A DNA stretch of 64,000 nucleotides from Locusta migratoria (GCA_026315105.1 CM048745.1:543836758-543900757); one strand, 5' to 3'; shown: positions 10,348 to 21,348, counted from the first letter of the stretch. Translations and numbers: made by a program. Notes: generated from the sequence alone by a model not told the origin.

Positions 10348-11818
10348 CTACTGTTACCCCATTCCTATTTCCACCTTCCTGCCTTTGATTTCTCCAATCA
10401 TTTTCCCATGTTTCCCTCTGGCTGCTATTATCCCAGTTGTCTCCTCTGTTATTGTTACCTCTCCAATTTTCATTTAAATTCCTCTCTCTATTGTGGTTTC
10501 CCTGGTTATGACCCACATTTCTACTGCCTCTGTTTTCATTGTGGTTCATATGCTGTGTTCCCCTGAGCTGTCGTTCCATAACTAAACACTGGTCTATCTT
10601 TTCTACAAATTCAATGAAATTCTCAGCTGAATCTGTGGGATGGTGAATTAACTGCCAATGCAAATCTGCAGGTGACCTCCTACACAAAGTGGAAGTTACT
10701 GCTAAAGGACTCAAAGGTGTATCTAAATGTACTAGTTTCTCAAGTTCCTCCTGACAAAATTCCTTCATGCTCTGTCTCCCTTTCACATAGTTTGGCCCGT
10801 TCAAGAATTCATTTTGTATCTTAGCTTGCTTGGCCTCCCCCCAATACTTATTTAAAAACAATTTTTCAAACGCCTCAAAAGTAACAAATTTATCAGCACA
10901 TTGATTTGCCCAAGTTTGAGCAGAACAGTCAAGCATTCTCTTTGTTAATTTCACTTTACACTGGTCTGACATACCAGGCACAAATTGGTCCTTGCATGCA
11001 GCCAAAAAATCTACTGGATGATAATTACCCACTCCTGAAAACTTTTTGCCATTAGGTGTCTGCACCATTGACCAATTAGTGTTTCCTGATGCAGTACCCA
11101 ATTCTAGATTATTTATTCTAGTGTTCACCTTCTCAATCTCAGTATTGTTTACTGTCACTACCTGTTCCATCTTTTTCCTAAAGTTACATTCTGTATTCTC
11201 TAATTTTCCTGACATCAAAGTTTTTGTTTCCTCAAAACCTGCCACCATCCTCTTGTCAACCTCAGCCAACGCCTGCATAGTGCCCTCAATCCTGTGATCA
11301 CATATTTGTTTCACAGCATCTAACTTGTCTCCTACCTCAGTCTCAATAGCACCAATTCTGGCATGTATTTCCTTTTCCCTATTATCAAACCGTTCTGTTA
11401 GACTTCCTATCTTTTTGTCAATGTCTGTGATTATTTCTGCCTTTAATGCACACATTGAATTTTGTAGTGCCCCAATGTCTGCCTTAAAGTCTGCTTTCAA
11501 TTCTGATTTTACTGTTCCTATTTCTGATTTTAAATTTGAGTTTGAATTTTCTATTTCTGATTTTAAATTTGAGTTTGAATTTTCTATTTCTGATTTTAAA
11601 TTTGAGTTTGAATTTTCGATTTCTGATTTTAAATTTGATTCTGAATTTTCTATTTTGGATTCTAAATTTGAGCTAATACTCGCGAACATGGCTGCGAACA
11701 TCTCCGGTGTCAACAACATTCCCCCAGTATTTACCCTCTCTGGACTTTCTGGTATGCTACTCTCTGAAATTACGTCGCTTGGCGACCTCTTAAAAACACT
11801 ATCCATTATCGGTATCAC
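10298..11818 (-). CDS. gag: Gag-like protein of the LTR retrotransposon (506 aa)
   Basis: The single intact long frame of the window. Residues 50-101 are four near-perfect 11-residue units (SNLKSEIENSN), followed by more coiled-coil-like sequence to about residue 235 (heptads, many E/K). About residues 255-415 look like a retrotransposon capsid domain: FLACKDQF-like start, an AQTWANQ...FVTFEAFEKLF block, a KYW and a following QxEF helix. About 425-490 is Asn/Arg/Gly-rich and basic, as a nucleic-acid-binding tail, with no CCHC zinc knuckle. Gag packages element RNA into cytoplasmic particles. The start at 11818 (MIPIMDS) is the first ATG after the leader, and a second Met lies four codons on. 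The tandem coiled coil is unusual. The capsid assignment rests on pattern recognition. Confidence 0.8.
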   Translation of the reverse strand: MIPIMDSVFKRSPSDVISESSIPESPERVNTGGMLLTPEMFAAMFASISSNLESKIENSESNLKSEIENSNSNLKSEIENSNSNLKSEIENSNSNLKSEIGTVKSELKADFKADIGALQNSMCALKAEIITDIDKKIGSLTERFDNREKEIHARIGAIETEVGDKLDAVKQICDHRIEGTMQALAEVDKRMVAGFEETKTLMSGKLENTECNFRKKMEQVVTVNNTEIEKVNTRINNLELGTASGNTNWSMVQTPNGKKFSGVGNYHPVDFLAACKDQFVPGMSDQCKVKLTKRMLDCSAQTWANQCADKFVTFEAFEKLFLNKYWGEAKQAKIQNEFLNGPNYVKGRQSMKEFCQEELEKLVHLDTPLSPLAVTSTLCRRSPADLHWQLIHHPTDSAENFIEFVEKIDQCLVMERQLRGTQHMNHNENRGSRNVGHNQGNHNRERNLNENWRGNNNRGDNWDNSSQRETWENDWRNQRQEGGNRNGVTVGKKIRDRIRETKICSK

Positions 11819-12269
11819 AAGAAAGCTTGATTAACACACAAGAATTTATAGCGCCAGCTGCTTTACTTATCTTTTAACCATGCTGCAACGAGCTGCGACG
11901 TCCCCAACGCTCGCTGCCGTCTGTTGTAGAAGCTGTGGCTGGAATATGTCATCACTGCATTCCTTATGCTTTGTAGATTCGAAGCTGTTGGGCCCCGACG
12001 CTCCGTTGGCGACTTGCGAAGTCCCCACGATCACTGCCGTCCGTTGCAGAAGATGAAATTTGAGTGCGTTGAACCCACGTGCCAGCGCTCACTGCTGCCG
12101 GTCCGATGAGCCGTCGATCGCCGGTTACGGATGCCCGCGCCCGAACTCTGCGTCACTAATCGTCGTTAACCGCGCGACGCGATTGCATATCTGTTTGCAA
12201 CTGTTCGTAACTGTTCACTGTCCTATACACACCCTAATCTCTCCGTCCGAGCAAGTCCAACGTGAACTT
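11819..12269 (-). other. Leader between primer-binding site and gag
   Basis: GC-richer untranslated leader. It contains two related copies of a segment with CGCTGCCGTCTGTTG and CACTGCCGTCCGTTGCAGAAG (about 11905-11935 and 12025-12056), a possible imperfect tandem duplication. No open frame of note on the minus strand. Confidence 0.6.
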
Positions 12270-12287
12270 ATCCCGGACGAGCCCCCA
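12270..12287 (-). other. Primer-binding site, tRNA-Pro type
   Basis: Immediately next to the LTR end (two bases apart) the minus strand reads TGGGGGCTCGTCCGGGAT. This is the classic 18-base sequence complementary to the 3' end of tRNA-Pro. It fixes the element's orientation and the LTR border. Confidence 0.85.
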
Positions 12288-12289
12288 AA

Positions 12290-13828
12290 TGCGAGGGTGA
12301 AGGTCGGGGTGAGAGTTTAAAATAGGGAAAGATTAATTTTTGAAACTCACAACCACCAGCTGCGAACCAAATTCCTAAACATGCAAAAACACTGGAACTG
12401 TTTGACTCGTTTTCTAGGGGATGATATCACACGTTCGCAGCTTTCCTTCCCTTCATATGATTAACAAAACAAATTCATAATAAATTCAAGTTCATGAGAG
12501 AAAAGGGTGTACTAACTACTATTTTTTGAAAACACGTGAAAGTTCACTTTATGTTGTTTATTTCACAATACTTGAACCCTGTGGCTGATACGTCTGTACG
12601 TCGGCACATTTATCAAATAAAGTTATAGCTCGAGAGCCCCCAGACAAAATGAATATTTGTCGCGAATTGTTTTCACACCACGTGGCTGTCTCAAACACCG
12701 TTTATGTTCATGCCTATGCGACGACACGTGTTACATTAACAAATCACAGTCACTTTAATTCAATGCGATGCACACCTTGTTCCACCGGCTAAATATTCAC
12801 AAACACACAGTAGCACTCAATTTAACTTGGTGCAGTCTACGACGAGCAACCACACGTGGCGATTGCCACAGACAAATCTCAAGTCACCAGCTCGAGATCC
12901 ACATGTCGACTGATGCAGAGCGATGCCGCCTGGCCAGCCACACCACGTGGTCCCGTGTCCTCACTTCCTGCCCAGGCGCGTGCGTGCCAAAAGCTCAACT
13001 GCCGGGGTTTTTTTCCCTACGTCATCAACTTCCCCATGTGAACTGTTCTAACCGATTTGCCAACGTACAGCGCTCAGCCAATACATTTCTAAAACTTTAC
13101 TTAAAATCAAAATAATTACACTACACATTAAACAAATATTTTCTTACGTTTTTATATTAGTATAAACATCCTTTGTACTGTTTATCATAATCGTGCAATT
13201 TCTTATATCACAGATAACTGATTTAACTGAATATTTCAAGGTAAAATACAAAAGATTGATTGAAAATAAAATGAAAAATAGTTAATATATTATTTTTATA
13301 AACAAACATTGCCATGCTAGTTGTGTGACTGTCTTGTCTTCGTTGGTAATTTATTACTTTTCATTGTCAATTAAACATATTACGTTAGATGTGACTATAT
13401 CAGCTAATGTATTGTTTATTTATCAGCAGGCTATTTTGTAATGAGGGCCTTAGAGGTTCCTAACTGCATCGTATTACTTCAAATGCAAGTAGTATTAGAA
13501 TATTTTATTTCACACTGTGCACTGCACTCCACCTGGCACTCGCCATTGTTCCTCTCTCCCCTCACCGGAAACGAACTGTAAAATCCTAAGTTGGAACAAG
13601 CCACCAACATCGGCCTGCTCACTGGCCTCCTGTCAGCTACAAGCACACAGCAAATCTCAACGTGAAGAATTTCTACCTATGGCCTAACTATAAATGTTGT
13701 CACCCAACTGTGTACATACATTGCTACCATAATTAATAAGATTAAAATTGTGTAATATTTAGTGCATTGGCATGGTCAATGTTTGCAGTGAACTTCATAC
13801 TGTTTAATTATCAAATGCTATTAATTAC
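12290..13828 (-). repeat. LTR, right copy (5' LTR on minus strand), end-truncated
   Basis: Aligns with 5474-7041 from TGCGAGGG to TATTAATTAC. The last 30 or so bases present in the left LTR (through GGTAATCTCACA) are missing, and an unrelated repeat starts at about 13829. The host flank expected from copy B of the duplication is absent here too, so a deletion or second event removed the LTR terminus and flank. Confidence 0.88.
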
Positions 13829-15210
13829 ACATAGACATTAATAAGCAAGCCACCACAATTAAATTAGAAAGGTGGCTAAGAAAACATTTATGGCGAAACG
13901 GAATTTAGATATAATCTGCATCTGAGCTTGTTCTCAGCACTTGTTAAGAACAATATTAAATAAAAGAGGGGAGGTGCACTAAAACTACAACTTATAGGCA
14001 ACTTACGGATTAGGCTGAACTTAGACTTGTCTATTCAGATAGAAAACAAGCAATATGAGGAACCAATTTTGCAAATATAATAAAAATGCATTTCTTACAT
14101 GGAGTAATGAGGAGGGTGCCCAGACTAAATTATACATGATTTAACGCTGCTGGGGAGAAGGATTCACAAACAACAGTCATTCTCTCACACACACGCAATT
14201 CCACAACGAAACTCACCAAAATCAGCGTGCTGAGACGAGGCGGAAGCAGGCGCCGCTATCGTAGGCGAAATTCAGCAAGTCGAAGGTAGCACAAAATACA
14301 ATATACACAACTTTGAAGCTGGCTCTGGTCTGTCCTGCCTGTTTTGAGATGGTGCACGTGTATAGCCAAGCTACAATACATCTGAACTGGACCGCGAGCA
14401 AACGGCAACATAAGGCTACGTTACATGAACGCACTCTACTGAAGGTGAAGTGGTTGAAAATCGGATTCATTATGCAAAATCACGGTGGATTTTGAAGTTG
14501 CAGTCTGTTAGAAATCGAGCTAGATACTGGTTTTATAAGAGAAGTGGCGTGAACTCAGGCGACTAGCTGCAAACCCCGGAAGTCGGAACTCGGACCTACG
14601 TGGTTCGGAAAACCGATAAAATTGAATAAACTCAGATTCCGAAAAATAAAGAAAATTAACTACAGCATGCAACCCATAGAAATGCTTAGAATTATATAAG
14701 GAAGCGAATGAAATACAGCTACACGCGATAGGGAGCGATTAGAAGAGACGGATGGAGTCCAGTCTAAAAAAAAAAAAAAAAAAAAAAAAATATTGAAATA
14801 ATTACACAGTCGGAAAAATAAAATAGGAATTACGGCATGCAACCCATAGTAATGTTTAGAATTACATGAAGAAGCGAAAGAAATGCAGCCACACGCGACA
14901 GTGAGCGATTACATTACATAAAGAAGCGGTTGAAGGAGGTTGTACAAGGCTCAAGGAGAATTACTGACAAAGACAGAGTGCGTACTACCAGACGGAGAAA
15001 TGACAGCAAAATTAAAATAGGCGGGGAGAGAAGATAGAGAAATATTAGTGGAAAGCAGAAGGATACCCGCATAGTTACTTGCCTGATGGACATGGAACAA
15101 ATTAGAGTGGAAGGTGAAGGCTTTCTTCTATGAACCAACTACATGGAACACATATCACTCACGGAAGGAAGCGATAAGAAGAATTTTACATGCACTGTAT
15201 AAAATGAACA
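13829..15210 (-). repeat. Unclassified dispersed repeat X, copy 1 (inverted relative to copy 2)
   Basis: The reverse complement aligns, with many substitutions and indels, to 43470-44930. Shared marks are CTCTTTTATTTAATRTTGTT, GATAGCGGCGCCTGCTTC and GCATGCCGTA. It contains an imperfect tandem duplication around GCATGCAACCCATAG (about 14664 and 14837) separated by a poly(A) run (14766-14790). No protein-coding signature. It may be LTR or 5' sequence of a larger element, truncated here on both sides. Confidence 0.7.
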
Positions 15211-15249
15211 TATCAGGCACGTGCCGTGGTTCTGCGGAAAGGGGGATTT

Positions 15250-17050
15250 TTATATTACCTTCGGCATATTGCTGCGGTTAATAAAAAAGTAACAAGCTAC
15301 AAAGATAGCGCGTGTCATAGATGAAACACCAGAGACCTCGGACGGACACACTTTGACGTATACGATTAAAATATGGACACTAGACCAAAAGATGGCGTAC
15401 AGTCGAGTGTTGAGAAGAGTAAGAACAAAGTGGGGTAGGGTCGCCACGATTAAGTGGCGGTGACAAACGACAGTGTCCTACGCGAAGCTGGGCTAGTATG
15501 AACTCCTCGCGATGAGAGGGCCGAGAAGAGGTGAACAAGCAATAGGGAGAGGTTTAATATCCTGGAGTTAGTTTTCTTCAAGGGAAGACTAATGAGCATA
15601 TCAGAGCGGCAACACATCCACAGAAACAGTGAGGGAGCAGAATAGTTGGCAAGCCAAGGAAGGAGTGTCGCATCCTTTGTAGCAGCATCCGGAATCTCAT
15701 TCGCCGACATCACCAGGAACCCACAGGAACACTTCAGTGGCCTCATTGGCGTACCCCTACACTACTAGAAAGCTCGTGTCGTCTGATACACTTTGTGGCC
15801 TGGTAAAGGCCAGTAGAGAGCGAGCACTGGTCAGAAAGAGCATACTGAAAAAATCTGTTACAAATGCACATCTGAACCCTCGGTCGGTCTTGGAGAAGTG
15901 GCGTGTACAATGATACTATCTCAAAGCTGTGTATGAAATGCCAGAAACTCACTGCGATATACTGGGTCTGGGTTAGTGTCTTCTTGAAATAAATGTAGTT
16001 CAAGGTTAACATGGGGACCTCAAGAGGGAGCCAGGATGGTGAAAAAACTGCCACCCGTTGGGAATTTGACAGAAAGCGTAGACAAGTCGCCGAAGCAGGA
16101 ACCGAAAGCGAAGTACAGGAGGTAGTGGAGAAAATGGACCAACTGCATACAGATGGTCAAGAGAATCATCAGGAAAGACCGCGTAGGATGGGTGACTACT
16201 GTTAGATAACAAATAGATAGCGCAACGACTGAGGAGTACTTCCCACAGATAACAGCGACATTTCAGCATGAAGCTTTCAATAGTTCTGGTGTAAAGGGCT
16301 CCTGTGACTAAACAGATCCCTTGATGGTGGATCGTGTTGAGACGACGTAAAATGTACAATCGTCCAGAAGAGGCGATACATCCACAATGCAGTTTCGAAT
16401 GGACAAGGGATCGGTACCAGCAGAGGAGGTTGGTCCTATCCATTCCCCATGAGGTATAGCATAATGCAAGTAGAACAATGGGAGGGCCAACACAGTTTCC
16501 TGCCAATCGTTCAATCGTTAGTTCATGGAATTTCGTTGTGTCAGCTAGTGAAATAGTGACGGACAGGATGAACGGAAGGGGTAAGTAACTCCGTACGTCA
16601 CTACAAATTCATACAGACACTATTATCATTGTTGGTCCTCCATGAGTGTATTCACTGAGAGCTGCAATAAATTGCAAAATCAAAAGGAGAACTGATACGC
16701 CTGATACTAGACGCTTCATTGTTATGGCAAATAGAATGACGCACAACAATCAATTCTTGAGTTACACTATTCTCTTGAATAAAAGTGTTCGACAAGGCCA
16801 AACCCACATGCACCCTAGACACGAACTTTTAAAAATTCCTGAAAAGAAATATGCAGTACCTCGGAATCCCCAAGTAGTAACTCGTCCTCCATACTTCCAA
16901 CAGGTGTCGTATGCCTTCTCCAGAAAACTTTATTCTTGCGAAAGCCACATTGTGCATTTGTGAGGAGGAGATATCGAGACTCCAGCCACCATACAAACCC
17001 ACCCTTAATTGTTCGTTCCTTTAGTTAGCACACGGAAATTTATCAGTAGT
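15250..17050 (-). pseudogene. Jockey-like non-LTR retrotransposon, RT to RNase H, decayed
   Basis: Read on the minus strand with several frameshifts. First comes an RT block with NAQCGFRKNK (about 16945). After an internal deletion the catalytic region LEKAYDTCWKYG...WGFRG follows (about 16850-16925; the D of KAYD is the motif A aspartate), then LSNTFIQEN and LFAITM. Next, at 16506-16200, comes the post-RT region RSLVHSKLHCG...IHHQGICLVTGA. Last, at 15640-15720, comes ANEIPDAATKDATLLP, matching the RNase H pattern GNExADxAAK. The order RT, connection, RNase H fits jockey/I-type LINEs. Stops and deletions make it inactive. Confidence 0.82.
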
Positions 17051-17402
17051 TGGAAGGAAGATGTCTTTGCTTACCGGCCTTAGTTACAGGAGATAATATG
17101 GCATCATCTAGGAAACGTACGTTCGAAGAAGAAAATGCAGACCCTCAGGAGAAAGGCGTTTTAACATTTGTACATGAATGCCATCCCGCCCTGTTGTACA
17201 TGAATGCCGTCCCGCCCTGGAGAAGAGGATCTTGATGAATAGAGTGCATGTTGAGTCTTCCTCTAAGTAAAATCTGCGTACGATCCTGAGAGAAGAAAGA
17301 TACAGCCTTCTACTAAGCCGTATTCCCGCGATATTCCTTCAGCGAGGCATAATGGTCCTGCCAAGAGCGCGGGAGAACATCTGTGAAGATTGAAAGATGT
17401 AT
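17051..17402. other. Unassigned, with a 26-bp tandem duplication
   Basis: TTGTACATGAATGCC(A/G)TCCCG occurs twice in tandem (17168-17193 and 17194-17219). A short frame from 17098 starts ATGGCATCATCTAGG but has no recognised homology. Confidence 0.5.
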
Positions 17403-17621
17403 TTCCAAATGAACAAAAAAAGAAGTTCAAATGTTTGTAAATCTATCGGACCAAACTGCGCAGTCTTCAGTCCACTACTTAAACTAAGATAAACTAACCT
17501 AAGGACAAACACACACACCCATGCCCTAAGGAAGACTGGTACCTCCGAGGGCGAGAAACTCTGCGCTCCGCAGCGAGGCGCCTTAGACCGCTCGGCTACT
17601 CCACCGCGGTTCCAAATAAAC
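17403..17621 (-). mobile_element. tRNA-derived SINE, divergent subfamily
   Basis: Minus strand begins ACCGCGGTGGAGTAGCCGAG, a tRNA-like head, and ends near GTTTACAAACATTTGAA-like tail sequence. It is flanked by TTCCAAATGAAC / TTCCAAATAAAC (17403-17414 and 17610-17621), a 12-bp TSD with one change. The head differs from the main family (GCCGGCCGCGG). Confidence 0.85.
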
Positions 17622-17744
17622 CTCATGAGGATAATTCATGCTAGAATCAATAACAACAGTTTTCCGTGAAAGGCAGAAGTTCCTAGTAAGTATCTCGTGG
17701 CTGCACACACGAAGTTTGAAGTTGTTCAATATATTTCAATGTTG

Positions 17745-17815
17745 GTAATCCTAAGGCCTAAGGAACCAAACCTCCGTGGTCATCAGTCCGTAGGCATAGA
17801 AACTATTTAAACTAG
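17745..17815 (-). repeat. SINE tail remnant
   Basis: CCTCCGTGGTCATCAGTCCGTAGGC resembles the shared SINE body (GGTCATCAGTCCCTAAAC), without a head. Heavily decayed. Confidence 0.4.
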
Positions 17816-18091
17816 TGTTGTATATGCTTGAAATTTGCCAAACGAGGTGACGATTTAAATTATTTGTTGCCAATTTACATCTACATCAACATCTACATAG
17901 ATACTCTGCAAATCACATTTAAGTGCCTGGCAGAGGGTTCATTAACCACTTTCATAACTTTTCTCTACCGTTTCATTGCATAATAGCGCGCGGGAGGGAA
18001 GAACACCTAAATCGTACCGTTTTCGATCTGATTTCTCTTATTTGATTGGGATGGTCATGTCTCCCTAAGTAGGTGGGTGCTAGTAAAATAT

Positions 18092-18094
<3 letters not shown>

Positions 18095-18180
<86 letters not shown>
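18095..18180. repeat. Compound microsatellite (CA)n(TA)n
   Basis: Uninterrupted CA then TA dinucleotides. The open frame starting at 18073 is produced by this run and is not a gene. Confidence 0.98.
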
Positions 18181-18181
<1 letters not shown>

Positions 18182-18399
18182 CTCCTTACAGAATCCTTGA
18201 TGTATGTGACTTTTATAACTTAGACATCAAGCAATATGTCATATCAGTTACTAACTCGACTTGTTTTGAGTTTGTTGAAGGTGAATCAGAGGTAGTTTCT
18301 GGTTTTAATTTTATGGTGCTGGATATTTTAGCTTAATTTCTCTTGGCTGAATCTACGAGTATTAGAACTATTTTACTGTCACAGTCCAGAACAGCCTTT

Positions 18400-19612
18400 C
18401 GTGATTAGGGACACCTTAATTATTTTATTTACTCCAATCGAAGGCAGATAAATAAGATTATATAACATACAGAACTAATAAAATACAAGACATTTATACG
18501 CACACATAATAGAAAAATCAAAACATAAAAATCAAACTGTCTTTGGCGAGAAACGGGCCACAGCTATTGCATTTTATTGTGCCTTTAACACTCCTTCTCA
18601 ATGCAAGAATCAAGGCAGCAACATCCCTGACACAGATGTTTTGTAGTCTGTACCTCTCCACATTCACAAAGTTCAATCGTTTCGGTGTCAACATTTAGCA
18701 AGATTGTCCGTAGTTTTGCCAATAACTGCTCGTAATTTTTTCAGAAATTTTCATGTTGTCCAGTCCAAATTGTGTTCGTCTGGCAATCATTGTGCTGGTA
18801 TTACCCCTGTCGGAATATGGGCGATATTGACTGCCCACAGTTCGTCTCTGGCGGATGTTTGAAGTGAGAAGTTGACCGCAGAACGGTCTTTCTAGATTTC
18901 AACCTAGATCGTCAGGATGTATGCCCGTGGAGTGGGTGTAGCTCATTTTCTTCCACTTCCTTTCTTTCAGCATTTGCGGCTTCTTCCCGGAGTATTACAG
19001 ATGGAGCAATGCCTAACAAGCAGTACAGTTTATCAGTGGGAGTTGGTTCCAGACACACTGTAATTAGCCTTGTAGTGTATGCCACACAGTAAAGGTATAT
19101 TCACCAGCGGAGAAACAGAATGTCACTGGTCGTTGCACAATACGGCGTTGGGCACAAAACTTATTGCCAATCAGCTTGCGGAATGTCTTGTTTCGGGCTG
19201 CCACCTTCTGTTTAGTGTTAAGGCTGTTCCGTTAGTAGGTGAACGATCTGCCTTAACTTGAAGGTATTGCTCGAGTCAGTGCTTTACCAAATCACATTCA
19301 GTTCCCTTGCTACCTACCGGTTTCGAAGATGGGAAACACAGACCTGAGTTTTCTCTAGGTTTGGCTTCAAGAGGTTCCTTTTGTAATTAAGAGAAAACCT
19401 ACCTTGAGCTGTTGCAAGTAATTGTTCTGCTTATTCATAATCATCTCCTGAGGCAAGGTCATCGGCATATATGAAACTTTTACATATAAATGGTTGATCG
19501 TTGTGTAGATGCTGAAAATCGTTAGTGCACCCACAAACAATCTTGCGAAGCATTTGGCGTCTGTTCTCAACCCACACGTTGGCAAGTGTGGACACCTTGA
19601 AGCTGGGGCCTT
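18400..19612 (-). pseudogene. LINE (RT and C-terminal region), decayed, fused to a Penelope-like element
   Basis: Minus-strand reading starts at about 19612 with KGPSFKV, passes TNDQPF-like sequence (HNDQPFICK) and an intact catalytic box FIYADDLA at about 19455-19475. It continues through LNTKQKVAARN (about 19200) and QYRPYSDRGNTS (about 18820) to AT-rich sequence at 18400-18540 that may be the 3' UTR. Frameshifts and stops are frequent. The order RT, thumb-like region, long C-terminal region fits jockey-superfamily LINEs; the exact clade is uncertain. The 5' side ends abruptly where a Penelope-like RT begins on the opposite strand. Confidence 0.75.
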
Positions 19613-20800
19613 TGTATTTACTAGCAAGCATTGATGTGGTATCCATCTTCACACGGGTACCTTTGAAACAGTTCTTGAGTCTAATTAGTGAAAAAGTGGT
19701 TGAAGAGTTGGTGACGCTCTGTCGTCCCGTGCTAACGTCCGAGTAATAATAATAATAATTATTATTATTATTATTATATCGTGGAACATCTTTGAGAAAA
19801 CGTACGGAGTGGCCTAGGGCAGACCTTTCTGACCTATAGTCCCGAAGTTATTTATGGAGGACTTTGAGGAGAGGGCCCTGAGAACTGGTTTATAAAAAAA
19901 CCACGATGGCATCCTGGGACATAGTATTCACCGAAAGCCGACGTGTGCTAATCGTAATCACCAAGTCAGTAGTTGCCATCCACAATAACAACTCAACGGC
20001 GTCGTTAGAATTCTGGTACGCACAGCATTCACCATTTCTGGCGCGGACAGTTTACCATCGGAACTGGAACAGCTGACGACAGTTTTCAAGGAAAATGGCT
20101 GCTCTGAAAAACAGATTCGCCGTGCTGTGGAGTTTTGATTATCTCCAGAAGTGCACGAAGAGGAGCATAGCCTTCATTCCTTACGGTGGGGGAGATTCTT
20201 TCAGAACTGGAAGACATTTAAAATTTTTAACATTATATTCCGTCCGCCTTCCAAGATCACTGCTTGGCTCCGTCAAAGATGATCTCGGACTGAGGAAACC
20301 CGGTGCTTACAAAATTCCGTGTCAGTAAGGCAATGCGTACATCGTTCGTACCATTCGCAATATGCAAGATAGGTGCGTGGAACATTACCTCCACCCAAGA
20401 CTACTGCAGCCGGAGAAATCGGCGGTAGCAGAACGCTGTTTAACGAAGAGACACAAAAGGAGACCCTCCGGTTTTTGGATCAGTGTTTACAGAGAACCTA
20501 CTGAAAACAGGCTGAGGGACAATTTAATGAATAGAGACGTGGGGTTTCTTCTTAGTATTAAATAATACCAAATTGCAGTGTTCGAGTACTATTCCAGCAC
20601 CAGTGACTGATTAACGTAAGGTGTGATACATCGTTGTACCGCGCCCACTGGGGGCGGCACCACCAAGTCCAGTCTAGGAGGCAGCAACGGTGATGTGGGG
20701 CCCATACGCCGTGCCAGCGACCGACGCCTATTTAAGACGCAGAACTTCATTTCAGCAGCAGTACTCACAAGGACTCAGTAGCAGCGACGGTTACTGAAGA
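19613..20800 (+). pseudogene. Penelope-like retroelement: RT relic plus GIY-YIG endonuclease region
   Basis: Plus strand reads LASIDVVSIFTRVPL at about 19620, the RT motif A region typical of Penelope-like elements (FDVVSLFTxVP). An (ATA)n/(ATT)n run at 19746-19780 replaces the next part. Then come LFMEDFEERAL (about 19850), the IHRKPT stretch (about 19935), and LGSVKDDLGLRKPGAYKIPC with GNAYI...TIR (about 20260-20350), which matches a GIY-YIG domain start. RCVEHYLHPRLLQPEKSA follows. Penelope-like elements use this endonuclease to nick DNA for target-primed reverse transcription. Several stops and frameshifts make this copy inactive. AT-poor DNA to about 20800 may be its terminal repeat. Confidence 0.82.
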
Positions 20801-20809
20801 TGACGGACA

Positions 20810-21345
20810 GTTGTTGTTGTTGCTGTTATCTTCAGTCTGCAGACTGGTTTGATGCAGCTCTGCACGCTACCCTGACTTGTGCATGCCTCTTCATCTTATT
20901 CTGCAACCTACATCCTTTTGAATCTTCTCACTGTATTCGTCCCTCGGTCTCCCTCTACGATTTTTACGCCCACACACTTCCTTATAATGCTATGTTAACG
21001 ATTCCTTGATGTCTCAGAATGTGTCGCACCAACTTATCCGTTCCCTTACGATATATCAGAAACTCCGTTTCTCCCAGTTCTGTTGAGCACCTCCTCGTTA
21101 GTTACGTCATCTACCCATCTCCACCATTCGACTGTAGCACCAAATTTCGAATGCTTCAATCATCATTTTGCCTGAACTCCTTATCGTTGCAACACTCCAG
21201 ACAAATGCTATCAGAAAGGATTTCCTAACATTTAAACTAAAAATGGATGACAGCAAATTTCGCTTCTTCAGAAATGTTTTTCTTCCCATAACCACATTTT
21301 ATATATTCCTTATTCGGCCAGTTTACGCCCGTCAGCTGTGCCGTC
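20810..21345 (-). pseudogene. RTE-like LINE, 3' end copy 1
   Basis: Minus strand reads GRKTFLKKRNLLSS, then NVRKSFLIAFVWSV, IEAFEIWCYSRM and, at the 3' end, the string that decodes as AASNQSAD followed by a (CAA)n-like terminus (about 20810). It is the post-RT tail of a family present at least five times in this window. 5'-truncated, with frameshifts. A SINE sits directly at its 5' side (21358). Confidence 0.8.
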
Positions 21346-21348
21346 GAC

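Larger units (their letters stand above)
5474..13828 (-). mobile_element. Non-autonomous LTR retrotransposon (gag and protease-like only)
   Basis: Two direct repeats of about 1.55 kb bound a 5.2-kb interior. On the minus strand the order is: 5' LTR (12290-13828), primer-binding site (12270-12287), leader, gag (11818-10298), protease-like frame (10347-8977), about 1.9 kb of noncoding AC-rich DNA, polypurine tract, 3' LTR (7041-5474). No reverse transcriptase, RNase H or integrase signature is visible, so it would depend on another element's enzymes. It inserted into the LINE fragment of copy A. The two LTRs are still very similar, so insertion is fairly recent, but the right LTR has lost about 30 terminal bases and the expected flank. 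Confidence 0.88.

Noticed and set aside
11325..11834. 169-aa plus-strand frame with FEFEFSISDFK repeats
   Set aside because: Shadow of the coiled-coil repeat of gag on the minus strand.
5470..13830. Endogenous retrovirus with env
   Set aside because: Despite the retrovirus-like primer-binding site, no env-like or pol frame is visible in 7057-8976.
15743..16506. Minus-strand frames as novel genes
   Set aside because: They decode as the connector and RNase H region of a jockey-like LINE once frameshifts are allowed.
18095..18180. CRISPR-like or satellite array suggested by repetitive runs at 18095, 28258, 34967, 56868 and 57628
   Set aside because: These are simple dinucleotide microsatellites without spacers. 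The organism is a eukaryote.
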